Below are positions 63,729 through 64,000 of a stretch of 64,000 bases of DNA, piece after piece (position 1 is the stretch's first letter; every line of letters starts with the position of its first letter). Position numbers and translations under genes: made by a program. Source of the stretch: Hyalella azteca. Taxonomy: Eukaryota > Arthropoda > Malacostraca > Amphipoda > Hyalellidae. The notes beneath the pieces were generated by a model, which ran no database searches, was not told the origin of the DNA, and saw nothing but the letters and a program-made list of their open reading frames with translations. The stretch spans positions 1 through 64,000 of the forward strand of contig NW_025934787.1 in the NCBI RefSeq assembly GCF_000764305.2, in the 5' to 3' direction.

Positions 63729-64000
63729 AGGCTATGCCGCCAAGGCAGTAAACAAACGAACTTGTGTTGCTATTTTCTTTATTGTTCTTGTAAGCTGAAA
63801 GTAGCAAAATATAAAGACTTTACTTGAGGTGTGGTGACAAGTCGTTAATAATAAAACAAAGATTGACACAAGCTAAAATGAAATGCTTCAGAGGTCACAC
63901 CAACGCTCTTGGCTGGGGCGAATTGTAGTAATGCAGACGACGTAAACAAAGAACATGATACTTAGTTTCAGCACCTAAGATATAGTCGCAACTAAAATAA
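63729..64000. other. window end, nothing recognised
   Basis: AT-rich sequence without a recognised exon, RNA gene or element end. Confidence 0.5.

Noticed and set aside
1..64000. CRISPR array or bacterial operon
   Set aside because: The tandem repeats lack unique spacers of uniform length, and the genes have spliceosomal introns, so the DNA is eukaryotic.

Overview
The window is eukaryotic nuclear DNA, AT-rich, with spliced genes and a dense load of many kinds of transposable element. The three recognisable housekeeping genes, the venom-allergen-like CAP gene, and the mix of a CR1-like LINE, a Penelope-like element, a tRNA-derived SINE, hAT, TA-target and PIF/Harbinger-type DNA elements point to an arthropod. 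A crustacean is my best guess from the overall style, but nothing in the sequence proves it. There are no prokaryotic operons, no rRNA and no CRISPR array.

Layout. 1.1-2.1 kb (+): the last exons of TAF12, the histone-fold TFIID/SAGA subunit. 7.7-11.8 kb (-): a complete five-exon LCMT1 gene, the methyltransferase of the PP2A catalytic C terminus. 12.2-18.1 kb: a cluster of short DNA elements, including one TA-target element inserted into another copy of its own family. 18.6-22.3 kb (-): a decayed CR1-like LINE split by a solo LTR. 22.8-30.7 kb: a TTAA-flanked element, a GC-rich block, a SINE, MITEs and a 43-bp minisatellite. 31.2-35.9 kb (+): a complete three-exon glycerate kinase gene (GLYCTK) whose last codons run into a minisatellite. 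37.4-37.9 kb (+): two candidate exons of an unidentified gene. 38-48.5 kb: repeats, including a 34-bp array, hAT ends and a 2.5-kb element with long terminal inverted repeats. 49.4-57.5 kb (+): a complete eight-exon gene for a secreted CAP protein with a Thr-rich mucin-like linker; its introns hold a LINE derivative, a SINE and a Penelope-like fragment. 57.5-64 kb: a SINE, an LTR fragment, a PIF/Harbinger transposase relic, a Ser/Tyr-rich repeat and another hAT-like element.

The four recognised genes are independent, single-function genes with no operon-like relation. TAF12 acts in transcription initiation, LCMT1 in phosphatase regulation, GLYCTK in serine/fructose catabolism, and the CAP protein is exported. 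All exon joins given here were checked for GT-AG borders and reading-frame continuity.

The most interesting observations are: local tandem duplications at three 5' splice sites in two genes; a LINE and a SINE that share a 3' tail, suggesting the LINE mobilises the SINE; a LINE copy whose internal deletion fused ORF1 in frame to the end of the reverse-transcriptase ORF; a self-nested TA-target transposon; and a candidate unidentified gene at 37.5 kb. I found no convincing wholly new molecular system.
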